From positions 248,001 to 312,000 of the forward strand of contig NZ_PCPT01000003.1 in NCBI RefSeq assembly GCF_002975435.1: a stretch of 64,000 bases of DNA, in the 5' to 3' direction. The DNA is from Arthrobacter sp. MYb227. Lineage in GTDB: Bacteria; Actinomycetota; Actinomycetes; Actinomycetales; Micrococcaceae. Numbering within the stretch: the stretch's first letter is position 1; each line of letters opens with the position of its first letter. Positions 25,816-34,141 of the stretch are shown piece after piece. Under the pieces are notes generated by a model. The model had not been told where the DNA came from. It worked only from the letters and a program-made list of their open reading frames with translations, and searched no databases. Position numbers and translations under genes: made by a program.

Positions 25816-26499
25816 CTAGGTGTTGTCTGATTTCTTCCAGTTCGGCAGAAACTTCTTCCGCACTTTACGTGTAAGTGCCAGCAGCTCCGGCCCTAGGAAA
25901 AGAAACGCGATCAAGTACGTGCCGGTCAACGAAAAAAGAATTATGAGACCGATCGGGATAAACGATACTAAGTAATCAAGGAAGTCGGTGGGTACATACG
26001 GGTCGTCAAAGTTGGTCGCAACGATATGTGACTTATCCGCTGGATCCACTACCACTTGAATTGTGCTTCCTACTGACGGGCCAACATCCGGGTAGCCACT
26101 GTGGCACAGAAGCACACGCTGTCCTTGTATTTCAACGTATGTGGTTTCGGTTTTCCCATTTGACCACCAGGGTCTATTCACGACGAGAGCTTCTTGGGGC
26201 TTAACGCTCTGCACCAGAGCTATATCGGCTATTCGATGCTCTTCGGCGGCGGTGCTTTCCGTATGAATCCATATGATTCCTACGATCACCACCAGCACAA
26301 GAAGGAATCCTCGAATGGCGACGTGCCATGAATGGAGCGCGCCCAATAACCGTGTGAAAATTCCAGGCTTATTACGTTTTCGATATGAAGCACGTTGCCG
26401 CCGAAGCCGTTCGGCGGTTCGTCTTGATTCACGCAACTCGGCGCTCGCCTTGCGTTGGGACCGGGTCATCTTTGGCGGAGCCAAGTAGGTGCCTTTCAC
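25816..26499 (-). CDS. DUF3592-like membrane protein
   Basis: A 227-residue protein. A long basic N-terminus (RKASAELRESRRTAERLRRQ) precedes a membrane helix (FLLVLVVIVGIIWIH), an outside domain with strands (TTYVEIQGQRVLLCHSGYPD, then GSTIQVVVDPADKSHIVA) and a second membrane segment near the C-terminus. The outside domain has the pattern of DUF3592. The start is GTG 26499 or ATG 26469. The divergent gene at 27040 has a similar plan. Function unknown. Confidence 0.6.
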   Translation of the reverse strand: MKGTYLAPPKMTRSQRKASAELRESRRTAERLRRQRASYRKRNKPGIFTRLLGALHSWHVAIRGFLLVLVVIVGIIWIHTESTAAEEHRIADIALVQSVKPQEALVVNRPWWSNGKTETTYVEIQGQRVLLCHSGYPDVGPSVGSTIQVVVDPADKSHIVATNFDDPYVPTDFLDYLVSFIPIGLIILFSLTGTYLIAFLFLGPELLALTRKVRKKFLPNWKKSDNT

Positions 26500-27039
26500 G
26501 TGGAATCCAGTACTGCGCAGTCGAACGAAACATCAGGTTGGCGTTGGTTTGTCATGCGAGCAGTTCCGACAGCGTTGGGAACGAATCACCAGACGGGAAA
26601 CAAATCGACCTACTACATGATGCCACCTTTGTGTCGATGGATTTGCTCTACCCGAGGGGCATGAAACGTGAAGCTACTCGATGCCGGGCTTATTCACTTT
26701 GGACGTTATTGCTATTAAAGAGGCGATCTTTGGGATACTTTCCGTGGCTATGCAAGTGGGGGCGATCCATTTCTGGGCCTTTTCCTCGAATGTTCGGCGT
26801 TTTCCGGAGACGACGGTGTGGGCGTCGGGTGGACTGGAAACGCCGCGCTTTGGTTCCCACTCGTATTCGCTGCAGTACCTTATCCTTCTTGCAAGCAGAG
26901 CTTGGCGCATGTTCGGGTGTAGTAGGAGCTTAATTCACGGGTTTATGAGTGCGGGAAAAGACATCTTGCGCTGGAGACGGATTCGATTGTCGGCGGCTGA
27001 GAGCTGAATTAGTTTTCAAGAGCTATAGAACGCGGGTCA
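26500..27039. other. Intergenic stretch without a convincing gene
   Basis: About 540 bp between two divergent membrane-protein genes. Several open frames exist on both strands, but none shows a recognisable motif, ribosome site or consistent coding character. Confidence 0.4.
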
Positions 27040-27654
27040 ATGCTCTCGTCTGATGATGTTGTGAACGTGTCGTTTTCCGAGATGCCTTGGACATGGAGTC
27101 GCGTTCTAGACTGGAGAAGTGAAAAAGAGTCCCCATCTGTATCAGTTCAATTGATGCGACTAGTGCTCCGGCGTGTTCTTGCCGTCATTATTGCTCTCGG
27201 GCTGCCTGCGCTGGCAGTAAGTGCTGTTTTTCTCGGTTCAGATACATCGGCTGAGTATAAGAATCTGGTGGAGACAGCACCTAGACAAGTCGCCACGGTA
27301 GTAGAGGTACGTGAACATTTTCGGGGACCCACGGAGTACGTGGTTGAATCCAATGGAAATCGATTCACGCTTGGACACAGCGAAGCGCTCGACACTCTTG
27401 AGGTTCACCCTGGCGACACCGTAGCGTACGTCATCGATACCGTCGATCCATTGTGGACAGTCGGAGTGGGAGACCCCGAGTATTGGGAACCGAATTTAGC
27501 TCGTGATGTATTCCTGCCCGTAGGGATTGTCGGTTTTTCACTAATCTTGGCTCTCTTTGTAATCGACTGGTTACTCCCTGCAGGTTTCGAACGCCAGAAG
27601 AAAACAGGCCGAAATATCAGAGGAAGGCGCTCGGCCGAGAAGCCAACGGACTAG
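27040..27654 (+). CDS. DUF3592-like membrane protein
   Basis: A protein of up to 204 residues with one helix (VLAVIIALGLPALAVSAVFL), an outside domain (EYVVESNGNRFTLGHSEALD, then HPGDTVAYVIDTVDPLWTVG) and a second helix (VGIVGFSLILALFVIDWLLP). The plan mirrors the divergent gene at 25816-26499. The first 38 residues are atypical, so the true start may be ATG 27154 (MRLVLRRVLAV). Function unknown. Confidence 0.55.
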   Translation: MLSSDDVVNVSFSEMPWTWSRVLDWRSEKESPSVSVQLMRLVLRRVLAVIIALGLPALAVSAVFLGSDTSAEYKNLVETAPRQVATVVEVREHFRGPTEYVVESNGNRFTLGHSEALDTLEVHPGDTVAYVIDTVDPLWTVGVGDPEYWEPNLARDVFLPVGIVGFSLILALFVIDWLLPAGFERQKKTGRNIRGRRSAEKPTD

Positions 27655-27671
27655 TGGTGCGGAAGGAATCG

Positions 27672-28319
27672 TTATTGCAAGCGACGAACAACTTCTTCGA
27701 CGACCTTGGCCGCAGTGCCCGCGCTGAGAGTGGGAACTACGGCTTCTGCTGGCCATGCCATGCCGCGCGAAACCCAGCCTGTCTCTTGACCAACTGCTTG
27801 GCCACCAGCAATATCTGCGGTTGGATGATCACCGACCATCCAACCACCGTCCAATTCGGTATCTAGCTGACGAGCCGCAATACGGAAGATTGCGGGATCT
27901 GGTTTCTTAACGTTTTCGGCTTCGGAGATGACGACGGCATCCACGTATGCGCCAAGACCAGTTTTTTGGAGTTTGAGCGTTTGTTGAGAGACCGTTCCAT
28001 TCGTGACAATGGCTATCTTGAAGCCAGCATCTCTGGCATTCGCGAGTGCATGCTTTGTCGAAGTCCCAAGGGTCATGGCATCCACATGTTCATAGAGAAG
28101 CTTGTCCACGAGAATTTCGAGTGCCATGTCTATTTCAAATCGACTTTTGATCTGCCGGGCCAGGGAGTCCCTGGGTTCATAGCCATCACGGTCAGCTTCA
28201 ATAAGCCACTCTGCCTCCGGAGCGGGTAGGCCGATCGACCAAACGAAATTGGCGGCCCATGAATTAAACGCCCAGGCGCGGTCGATCAACGTGTTATCCA
28301 AATCCACGAGAAGTAGCAT
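27672..28319 (-). CDS. HAD-superfamily hydrolase
   Basis: A 215-residue phosphatase-type HAD protein. Motif I is DLDNTLID at residues ~6-13, motif II is IVTNGT (~103), motif III is the Lys in KKPDPAIF (~137-144), and motif IV is GDHPTADI (~160). The cap between motifs I and II is helical, as in the YjjG/pyrophosphatase group. The substrate cannot be named. The C-terminal helix is long. It is convergent with the preceding plus-strand gene. Confidence 0.85.
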   Translation of the reverse strand: MLLLVDLDNTLIDRAWAFNSWAANFVWSIGLPAPEAEWLIEADRDGYEPRDSLARQIKSRFEIDMALEILVDKLLYEHVDAMTLGTSTKHALANARDAGFKIAIVTNGTVSQQTLKLQKTGLGAYVDAVVISEAENVKKPDPAIFRIAARQLDTELDGGWMVGDHPTADIAGGQAVGQETGWVSRGMAWPAEAVVPTLSAGTAAKVVEEVVRRLQ

Positions 28320-28460
28320 GCTTCAACCCTAAGCTGACGACTGCGAATCTCTTTGGTGCTCCTAGAAATCATCTTTTAGAAGTGGGCTATACAAATTTGA
28401 GCATTCCTCAGCACAGGAATTCCGTGCATCTCTGGGACTTTCACCGGGCTGGTTCACCAT

Positions 28461-28491
28461 TTGACCCTCAAGCGGGTTGAGGGCTCATTAT
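28461..28491 (+). promoter_or_regulatory. MerR-type promoter with 19-bp spacer
   Basis: TTGACC (28461-28466) and CATTAT (28486-28491) are separated by 19 bp. CCCTCAA-GCGGG-TTGAGGG (28465-28483) is a perfect dyad that fills the spacer. An overlong spacer with a central dyad is the hallmark of MerR-activated promoters. Transcription would begin about at the ATG (28499), giving a leaderless mRNA. Confidence 0.8.
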
Positions 28492-28498
28492 TGAGGGT

Positions 28499-29539
28499 AT
28501 GGAAAACGAACTCTTCAGTATCGGTGATACCTCACGTCAGAGCGGGTTAAGCGTAAGCGCCCTGCGGTTCTATGATCGTGTGGGTCTGCTGGTGCCGGCG
28601 TGGGTAGATCCAGCAACTGCGTATCGCTGGTACTCACAGGAACAAATTCATACTGCCGAGTTGGTCGCTGTCCTGCGCCGTGTGGGCTTGGCACTGCCCG
28701 AAATTTCTCTGATTCTGTCGCCCGATCATGACAAAGATGTTTTGCGAGAAGTTCTTGCCGAACACGTGGTTCGCCTTGAACAGGGACTGACTTCGGCCAA
28801 GGCAAAGGTTGGCCAAATCGTGGCCCGCTGGGGGACCGATGAGGGCGTAGAGGCCAGCGCAGAGATTAAGGTAAGTTCACAAGAGCTGAGAGCTGCCTTG
28901 AGCTCGGTGCGTTTTGCGATGGGGGATGACGAGCAGTTCCCCGCATTGCATGGAATTCTTTTTGAAGCAGCGGAGGGGTTCTTGAACGTGAGTGCAACGG
29001 ACCGCTTCCGTGCTGCGTTCTACAGCATGGAAGCGGCCACAGGAGTATCCACGCTTCGAAAGGTTCTAGCAAAATCAGCTGTAGAGGAATTGAACGAATT
29101 CCTTCAACCTCAAGGTGAAGTAACCCTGACATTCGCCGATGATCTTCACCTCGTTCTTGGCGGAGGGACCTTGACCTGCCGGCTGTTAGATGTCGACTTC
29201 CCCGATTTGACGCACCTCACAACGTTCCCTGAGGAAGGTTGCCGGGCCGAGGTGGATCGTGAATGGCTACGCCAGACACTTGGAGAAGACCTTGTGGCCG
29301 AACGCTGGCTGATAGAGATTGACGCCGATGGTGAGCTTCTGGTTGGTTCTCAAGACGAAGCACGCAGTGAACAACACCTGCTCCTGCAGGCACAGTATCT
29401 TTCGGAAGCTATTGAGGCAGCAGGTAGTGGACAGCTGAGCTTGGAAATAAATGGACAGTTTGCTCCATTAGCCATTCGTCGAACAGATAAGCCTGGAGCC
29501 TTTTCGATCCTGATGCCGATCCGCCGAGACAAACCATGA
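28499..29539 (+). CDS. MerR regulator fused to a sliding-clamp-like domain
   Basis: A 346-residue protein. Residues 1-75 are a MerR winged helix (LFSIGDTSRQSGLSVSALRF, then YRWYSQEQIHTAELVAVLRR) and 85-115 the usual dimer coil. From ~125 the protein resembles DNA polymerase III beta-clamp domains: VSSQELRAALSSVRFAMGDD, then PALHGILFEAAEGFLNVSAT, and an end APLAIRRTDKPGAFSILMPI like the clamp terminus. The clamp fold probably serves as a ligand or dimer platform. It overlaps the MFS pump by four bases and has a MerR-type promoter, so it very likely activates its own operon when it binds the pump's substrate. Confidence 0.8.
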   Translation: MENELFSIGDTSRQSGLSVSALRFYDRVGLLVPAWVDPATAYRWYSQEQIHTAELVAVLRRVGLALPEISLILSPDHDKDVLREVLAEHVVRLEQGLTSAKAKVGQIVARWGTDEGVEASAEIKVSSQELRAALSSVRFAMGDDEQFPALHGILFEAAEGFLNVSATDRFRAAFYSMEAATGVSTLRKVLAKSAVEELNEFLQPQGEVTLTFADDLHLVLGGGTLTCRLLDVDFPDLTHLTTFPEEGCRAEVDREWLRQTLGEDLVAERWLIEIDADGELLVGSQDEARSEQHLLLQAQYLSEAIEAAGSGQLSLEINGQFAPLAIRRTDKPGAFSILMPIRRDKP

Positions 29540-30810
29540 ATGTGGTGCCGGGGCCGCAAATTTCGGCACTGCCCATTCCTACACGCTTTTGGGTTTGGCT
29601 CGGTGGCTTGAGCCTTGCCTCTCTGGGTACCCAAATTCTTGGTTTTGCGATGGCTTGGGTTGCGGCTGGATACGGCGGGGCGTTTGCCGGATTAGTGCTT
29701 GCAGCAATTAACCTCCCACGCACACTGCTGTTACTGCTCGGTGGAGCGGTTGTTGACCGAGTGGGTGCGTGGCGTGTGATGCTTTGCGGTGATGCAGTCA
29801 TGACACTGGTAACCGGTATTTTTGCCGGCGCCTTGTTAGTGTGGGGTCCTAGCCCGTGGCTACTGCTTCTAGTTGCAATTCTCATGGGCACGGTCGACGC
29901 GTTCTATATGCCAGCGTCGGGTTCTATGCCGCGACGACTCGTGCCCGATGAAAAACTTGCCCAAGCCATGTCGGCAAGGCAAATCAGTGTTCAGCTAGCG
30001 GCAGTTGTGGGCGGACCGATTGGTGCCTTCGTGGTGGCAAGCGTGGGAATTGCTGCCGCAGCTATCGTCAACTCTTCGGCCTATGCCGTGATGTTCTTGA
30101 TTCTCTTGCTTATCCGTCCCACAAATGGCGTGCAACAAATCGAGCCGGCTCCGGTTGAAACTAAGAAGGCAAAGTTTGGCCAAGCAGCGTTGGAAGGATT
30201 ACGCATTTCGCTCACTGACCCCATTTTGCGGCCAGGGCTTTTGATGCTGATTGGGTGCGCCGCGTTCTTGCTGCCGGTACTTTCATTGCTTCTTCCGGTA
30301 CTGGCCCGCCAGCAAGGTTGGGAAGCGACCCATGTGGGTCTCATCTATGGGGTATCTACGGCATTTACAGCGATCGTTGCCTTGTGGGTTCTGCTCACTG
30401 GAGGCTTTACTCAGCCCGGGCTTGCCGGATGCGGCGGTCTTGGTATCGCCGCTGTGGGAATTCTGGGACTGGCGACGCTTCCGGGGCAAGCATTGTTGGT
30501 TACTTCCGGCGCGCTGGTTGGCCTCGGTGTGGGTCTCTTCAGCACCCATATTGGCCCGCTTTTGCTTGGTGGAACCCCACTAACGCATCTGGGGCGGGTG
30601 CAAGCTGTCGTGGCGATCGCACAGAGCCTGCCATTGTTAGTGAGCAACTTTATGCTGGGGTCCTTGGCACAATTCACCAGCGCCCGGGTTGCGCTAGTTT
30701 TTTGCTCGGTCCTGCTTGTTTTGACGGCAATCCTTGCTCTGGGATCAACGCAATTGCGTAGTTCCCGCCGTGTTCGTGAAGCCGAGAAGAAGCAAAAAGT
30801 CGCCGCATAA
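29536..30810 (+). CDS. MFS transporter, coupled to the MerR-clamp regulator
   Basis: A 424-residue MFS protein with about twelve helices. The loop after helix 2 is GGAVVDRVGAWR and there is a long central loop (NGVQQIEPAPVETKKAKFGQ). It belongs to the MFS group that exports macrolides or related compounds, judging by the N-terminal WLGGLSLASLGTQILGFAMA. Translation is coupled to the regulator by ATGA. Probable role: export of the compound sensed by the regulator. Confidence 0.85.
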   Translation: MNVVPGPQISALPIPTRFWVWLGGLSLASLGTQILGFAMAWVAAGYGGAFAGLVLAAINLPRTLLLLLGGAVVDRVGAWRVMLCGDAVMTLVTGIFAGALLVWGPSPWLLLLVAILMGTVDAFYMPASGSMPRRLVPDEKLAQAMSARQISVQLAAVVGGPIGAFVVASVGIAAAAIVNSSAYAVMFLILLLIRPTNGVQQIEPAPVETKKAKFGQAALEGLRISLTDPILRPGLLMLIGCAAFLLPVLSLLLPVLARQQGWEATHVGLIYGVSTAFTAIVALWVLLTGGFTQPGLAGCGGLGIAAVGILGLATLPGQALLVTSGALVGLGVGLFSTHIGPLLLGGTPLTHLGRVQAVVAIAQSLPLLVSNFMLGSLAQFTSARVALVFCSVLLVLTAILALGSTQLRSSRRVREAEKKQKVAA

Positions 30811-30949
30811 CTGCAGGTAGCTACGTCATCGGTGGTCAAGATCTCCGGGTCGTAACGTTTGGCCGGTGGGACCTCTCTTGTAGCTAAACGCTGAGGTCAG
30901 CCTGTTATGCTCATGAATTATTCGCTCAGGACTTCGGAGGAAAACATAG

Positions 30950-31651
30950 ATGTTGCAGGACACGAATTACGACACTTTCGCCGAAGCGTACTCGGCAGAA
31001 AACGAAACCAGTCTGCTCAATGCCTTCTATGAACGGCCCGCGGTGCTAAAACTGGCCGGAGATGTCAGCAACCATCGAATCCTTGACGCTGGCTGTGGCT
31101 CGGGCCCACTAGCTCAGGCGCTCACCGAACGTGGCGCCCGCGTGAGCGGCTTTGATGCCAGTGAAGAGATGATCAATCTTGCAAGGAAACGGCTTGGAGA
31201 TCAGACGGATTTACGCGTCGCTGATTTGAGCCAGTCGCTACCCTATGCTGATGATTCATTCGACGATGTGGTTGCTTCATTGGTCTTCCACTATTTGGAG
31301 GACTGGGTAGGTCCGTTGGAAGAAATCCGTCGCGTCTTGCAGCCTGGTGGCAGGCTCATTATGTCGGTGAATCATCCGATCCTTTACCCATGGTCTAACC
31401 CCGGCACCGACTATTTCAAACCCACCCGGTATTCGGACGAGCACGTATTCAACGGCCAACCGGGCACCTTGACGTATTGGCATCGCCCCTTACACGCCAT
31501 GACTGACGCCTTTAGCAAGGCTGGATTCCAGATTGAAACGATTAGCGAGCCTCCATATTCGAGCGACGCACCGGCGGAGATTGTTCCACCACAGTTCAAA
31601 GATCGAACATCTTTTCTGAGTTTCATCTTCTTTGCGTTGCGAGCAGTGTAA
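30950..31651 (+). CDS. Class I SAM-dependent methyltransferase
   Basis: A 233-residue methyltransferase of the type-11 group: motif I ILDAGCGSGPLAQAL (~46-60), an acidic residue at the end of beta-2 (VSGFDASEEMI), then DLRVADLSQSLPYADDSFDD and motif III region VLQPGGRLIMSVNHP. GGAGG lies nine bases before ATG 30950. The substrate is unknown; the short C-terminus and the NHPILYPW segment are common in small-molecule methyltransferases. It stands alone after the MFS gene. Confidence 0.85.
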   Translation: MLQDTNYDTFAEAYSAENETSLLNAFYERPAVLKLAGDVSNHRILDAGCGSGPLAQALTERGARVSGFDASEEMINLARKRLGDQTDLRVADLSQSLPYADDSFDDVVASLVFHYLEDWVGPLEEIRRVLQPGGRLIMSVNHPILYPWSNPGTDYFKPTRYSDEHVFNGQPGTLTYWHRPLHAMTDAFSKAGFQIETISEPPYSSDAPAEIVPPQFKDRTSFLSFIFFALRAV

Positions 31652-31704
31652 GAAACTTTTCGCCGGCCATAAACCGCGGATACAGGTGGTGGAAGAACGA
31701 GCAG

Positions 31705-32016
31705 TTATTTCTCCACGGGGCTCTTACTGTCTGTTCTATAGAGACCCGTGACCGTATAGCTACGTTTGATGGCCGCAGTTGCCCGTCCCCAAGCGCTAGC
31801 CGTCGCGCGTGCTTGGTGGAAGCGAAAAGAAGCGGCGTCTTGGAAACGCTCTGCCACATTCCACACCAGCGGATCTTCAGTTAGTACCACCTCAAACGAT
31901 AGGCACCCTGGCTCGGCACGTGTTAGTTCAATGTGCCGAGCCAGGTGCTTTTCCACGAGGGCAGCTTCGGCGTTGTTGTGACAGATGAGCTGGCCAGCTA
32001 ATTTGATATTCCGCAT
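31705..32016 (-). CDS. ABM-domain (putative monooxygenase) protein
   Basis: A 103-residue ABM-fold protein starting MRNIKLAGQLICHNNAEAAL, then HIELTRAEPGCLSFEVVLTE and WNVAERFQDAASFRFHQART. This is the order of the YgiN/quinol-monooxygenase type: E-G-C-L-SFEV, then E-F-D and H in the C-terminal half. ATG 32016 is chosen; the frame's first ATG at 32082 adds a non-family extension. It follows the LysR gene by 69 bases on the same strand. Confidence 0.75.
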   Translation of the reverse strand: MRNIKLAGQLICHNNAEAALVEKHLARHIELTRAEPGCLSFEVVLTEDPLVWNVAERFQDAASFRFHQARATASAWGRATAAIKRSYTVTGLYRTDSKSPVEK

Positions 32017-32085
32017 ATCTTGGATTCTTTCACGGAGCAATCTGGAGACTCTTTGGAGGACGGGAATGCCTGTATGGGACAAGCA

Positions 32086-32982
32086 CTATGCGCCCATTCG
32101 ATCGAGAACTAAGCGCAAGGCCGGCCATGCGCTACGCCCGGCACGAACTCGTGCGAAGGAACGCAAATGAAGATCCGGGTTGTGCAGTGGAAGGATGGTA
32201 ATTCCTTCTCGTGGCGGACGATTTTCTGGCAAGAGACCCACACCAAGTCCGGCCAAGATCAAGTCCTCTACCAAATCTAAACTGTCGGATTGGTGACGCA
32301 TGGCTGGTTGGAAGCCAGCCATGGAGGAAATCAGCCGCAGGACAGTTTCATCGGCGATATTGCGTGAGTTACCAATCCAATTTCGTTCCTTGAATGTAGC
32401 AAAGATTCCCGCGGCATCGGGTTGGTCCTTGGCCGTGCGAAGTGATTCGGCATCTTGGCTCGGAACTCCTAAGCCCCAGGGAGTGCTCCACAGCTGGATG
32501 CTCTCGATTCCAGGGTTCGGGGGATCGGGTGCCAGATTGTAGTCGTAGGTGAGTGCCAGATCGAGATCATCGACGCCAAGCTGATTCAGCGCTTCGGCGG
32601 GTTCGTGTTCAAAGACCACTATGTTTACGGCCGGGTGAAGCGTTGAGAGCTCCTTGATGATTGGCATCAACGTGATTCTGATGGCTGTGGCAAAACCGCC
32701 AACTCGAAGTGTGCCCGATGGCTCGGCACTTGGATCAAGGTCTAATTGTGCTGCGTCAACGGCTGCAAGGATCTTCCGGGCATGTTCGGCTAGTCGGCGC
32801 CCCGCAGCGGTAAGCCGCACACCCCGCCCAACGGGTTCAAGCAGTTGAGCACCGGTTTCCTTGGAAAGCGCGGCAATCTGTTGGGAGACGGTTGACGTGG
32901 TGGTTTCCAGCACATCTGCAACGGCGCGCATGGAACCGAGCTGAGCTAGTTCGTGAAGATATCGCAGGCGACGGGTGTCCAT
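32086..32982 (-). CDS. LysR family transcriptional regulator
   Basis: A 298-residue LysR protein: N-terminal HTH LAQLGSMRAVADVLETTTST, then VSQQIAALSKETGAQLLEPV, and an effector domain from about residue 90 (GTLRVGGFATAIRITLMPII). It is divergent from the EamA-type exporter with 85 bp between starts, so it probably regulates that exporter. The inducer is unknown. Confidence 0.9.
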   Translation of the reverse strand: MDTRRLRYLHELAQLGSMRAVADVLETTTSTVSQQIAALSKETGAQLLEPVGRGVRLTAAGRRLAEHARKILAAVDAAQLDLDPSAEPSGTLRVGGFATAIRITLMPIIKELSTLHPAVNIVVFEHEPAEALNQLGVDDLDLALTYDYNLAPDPPNPGIESIQLWSTPWGLGVPSQDAESLRTAKDQPDAAGIFATFKERNWIGNSRNIADETVLRLISSMAGFQPAMRHQSDSLDLVEDLILAGLGVGLLPENRPPREGITILPLHNPDLHLRSFARVRAGRSAWPALRLVLDRMGA

Positions 32983-33067
32983 TCACCTATTGTCCATGAT
33001 TTATGAACGGTATATCGTCAATTCTCGCGTGGACGTGAATGAAGGACATGGTGTCAACTTGAGAATT

Positions 33068-33985
33068 ATGAGCATCGCACCAACATCCACCAAGAACTCC
33101 GCCGGCATTGGTTCCCTCATGGCGTTTGCCGCCATGGGTTGCGTACAGCTGGGGCTTGCCGTCTCGGCAACCATGGCCGGCAGCATTGGTCCGGAGGGAG
33201 TTGGTTGGTTGCGCCTAGCCTGGGCAGCCGTCATAATTCTTGCGATCGCACGACCCTGGAAACAGCGCTTTAGCAAGGCCACCTTGGGAATCTGTGCGCT
33301 TCTTGGTGTGGCGACAGCAGGGATGACCCTTGGGTTTATGATGGCTATTCAAACCCTTCCCTTGGGGACGGCGAGCGCCCTTGAATTCCTTGGCCCGCTG
33401 GCGGTGGCAGTATTCCAGGGCCGTGGTGCCGGGCGCTGGTGGGCTGTTGTTGCCTTTGCTGGTGTACTGGGGCTGACCGAGCCCTGGAATGGAACCGCGG
33501 ATCTAACCGGTGTGCTCTTTGCTTTGGGTGCTGCCGTTTGTTGGGCTGTTTATGTGTTGTTGACGCAGCGTGCCGGGGATGCGGTGGATGGGATCGGTGC
33601 CCTGGGCATTTCAATGCCGGTTGCTGCAATCGTTGCAACATTGGTGGTAGGTCCGGCAACCATTGCTCAGATAGATCTGCGAACATTGCTTGTTGGATTT
33701 GGATTGGCATTGCTCTTACCGGTGATTCCGTTCAGCTTGGAGATTCTCTCGTTGCAACGTTTGACGACTGCTGCATTTGGCACCTTGATGTGCTTGGAAC
33801 CGGCAATCGCGATGTTGGTGGGGTTCTTGATTCTGCATCAGGTTCCACGCACGGCCGCCATGATAGGCATTGCGTTGGTGATTGTGGCCGGAATTGGTGC
33901 CACCCGGACCGGGGCGCGGAAAACTGATGCACTTGAAGACCACGTGATTGAGCAAGAATCGGTGGGCACTGGCGTAGCTTCATAG
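33068..33985 (+). CDS. EamA/RhtA-type metabolite exporter
   Basis: A 305-residue protein with ten helices in two EamA repeats. Family signatures are GPEGVGWLRLAWAAVIILAI, then LPLGTASALEFLGPLAVAVF and FGTLMCLEPAIAMLVGFLIL, typical of the RhtA (threonine/homoserine exporter) branch. ATG 33068 (MSIAPTSTKN) is chosen because the upstream frame extension overlaps the regulatory region. It is divergent from a LysR gene, the usual layout for an amino-acid exporter. Confidence 0.85.
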   Translation: MSIAPTSTKNSAGIGSLMAFAAMGCVQLGLAVSATMAGSIGPEGVGWLRLAWAAVIILAIARPWKQRFSKATLGICALLGVATAGMTLGFMMAIQTLPLGTASALEFLGPLAVAVFQGRGAGRWWAVVAFAGVLGLTEPWNGTADLTGVLFALGAAVCWAVYVLLTQRAGDAVDGIGALGISMPVAAIVATLVVGPATIAQIDLRTLLVGFGLALLLPVIPFSLEILSLQRLTTAAFGTLMCLEPAIAMLVGFLILHQVPRTAAMIGIALVIVAGIGATRTGARKTDALEDHVIEQESVGTGVAS

Positions 33986-34077
33986 CGTTCTTTTGGTGTT
34001 TCAATGGCGTTTTCTGTGCAGGAGCTATGCATCGAAAAAGCGCCTCGCGTGGAACCTCCCGCATGGTGCCACACGAC

Positions 34078-34102
34078 TATAATTGGTTGTTAGAAGCAAC
34101 CA
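34078..34102 (+). promoter_or_regulatory. Promoter -10 with adjoining operator-like dyad
   Basis: A perfect TATAAT (34078-34083) is followed at once by TGGTTG-N7-CAACCA (34084-34102), a dyad placed across the likely start of transcription. A repressor bound here would block the MFS gene that starts at 34142. No good -35 is visible. Confidence 0.5.
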
Positions 34103-34141
34103 TTTAGGCATCTATCCCGGCATGTCCGGGAAGGGAGGCTG

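Noticed and set aside
26500-27039. Several frames in the gap between the two DUF3592-like genes
   Set aside because: No coherent domain, ribosome site or conserved feature could be seen.
32980-33041. CATTCAC and GTGAATG around the LysR/EamA gap as a LysR site
   Set aside because: The arms are 48 bases apart, far too distant for one LysR operator.
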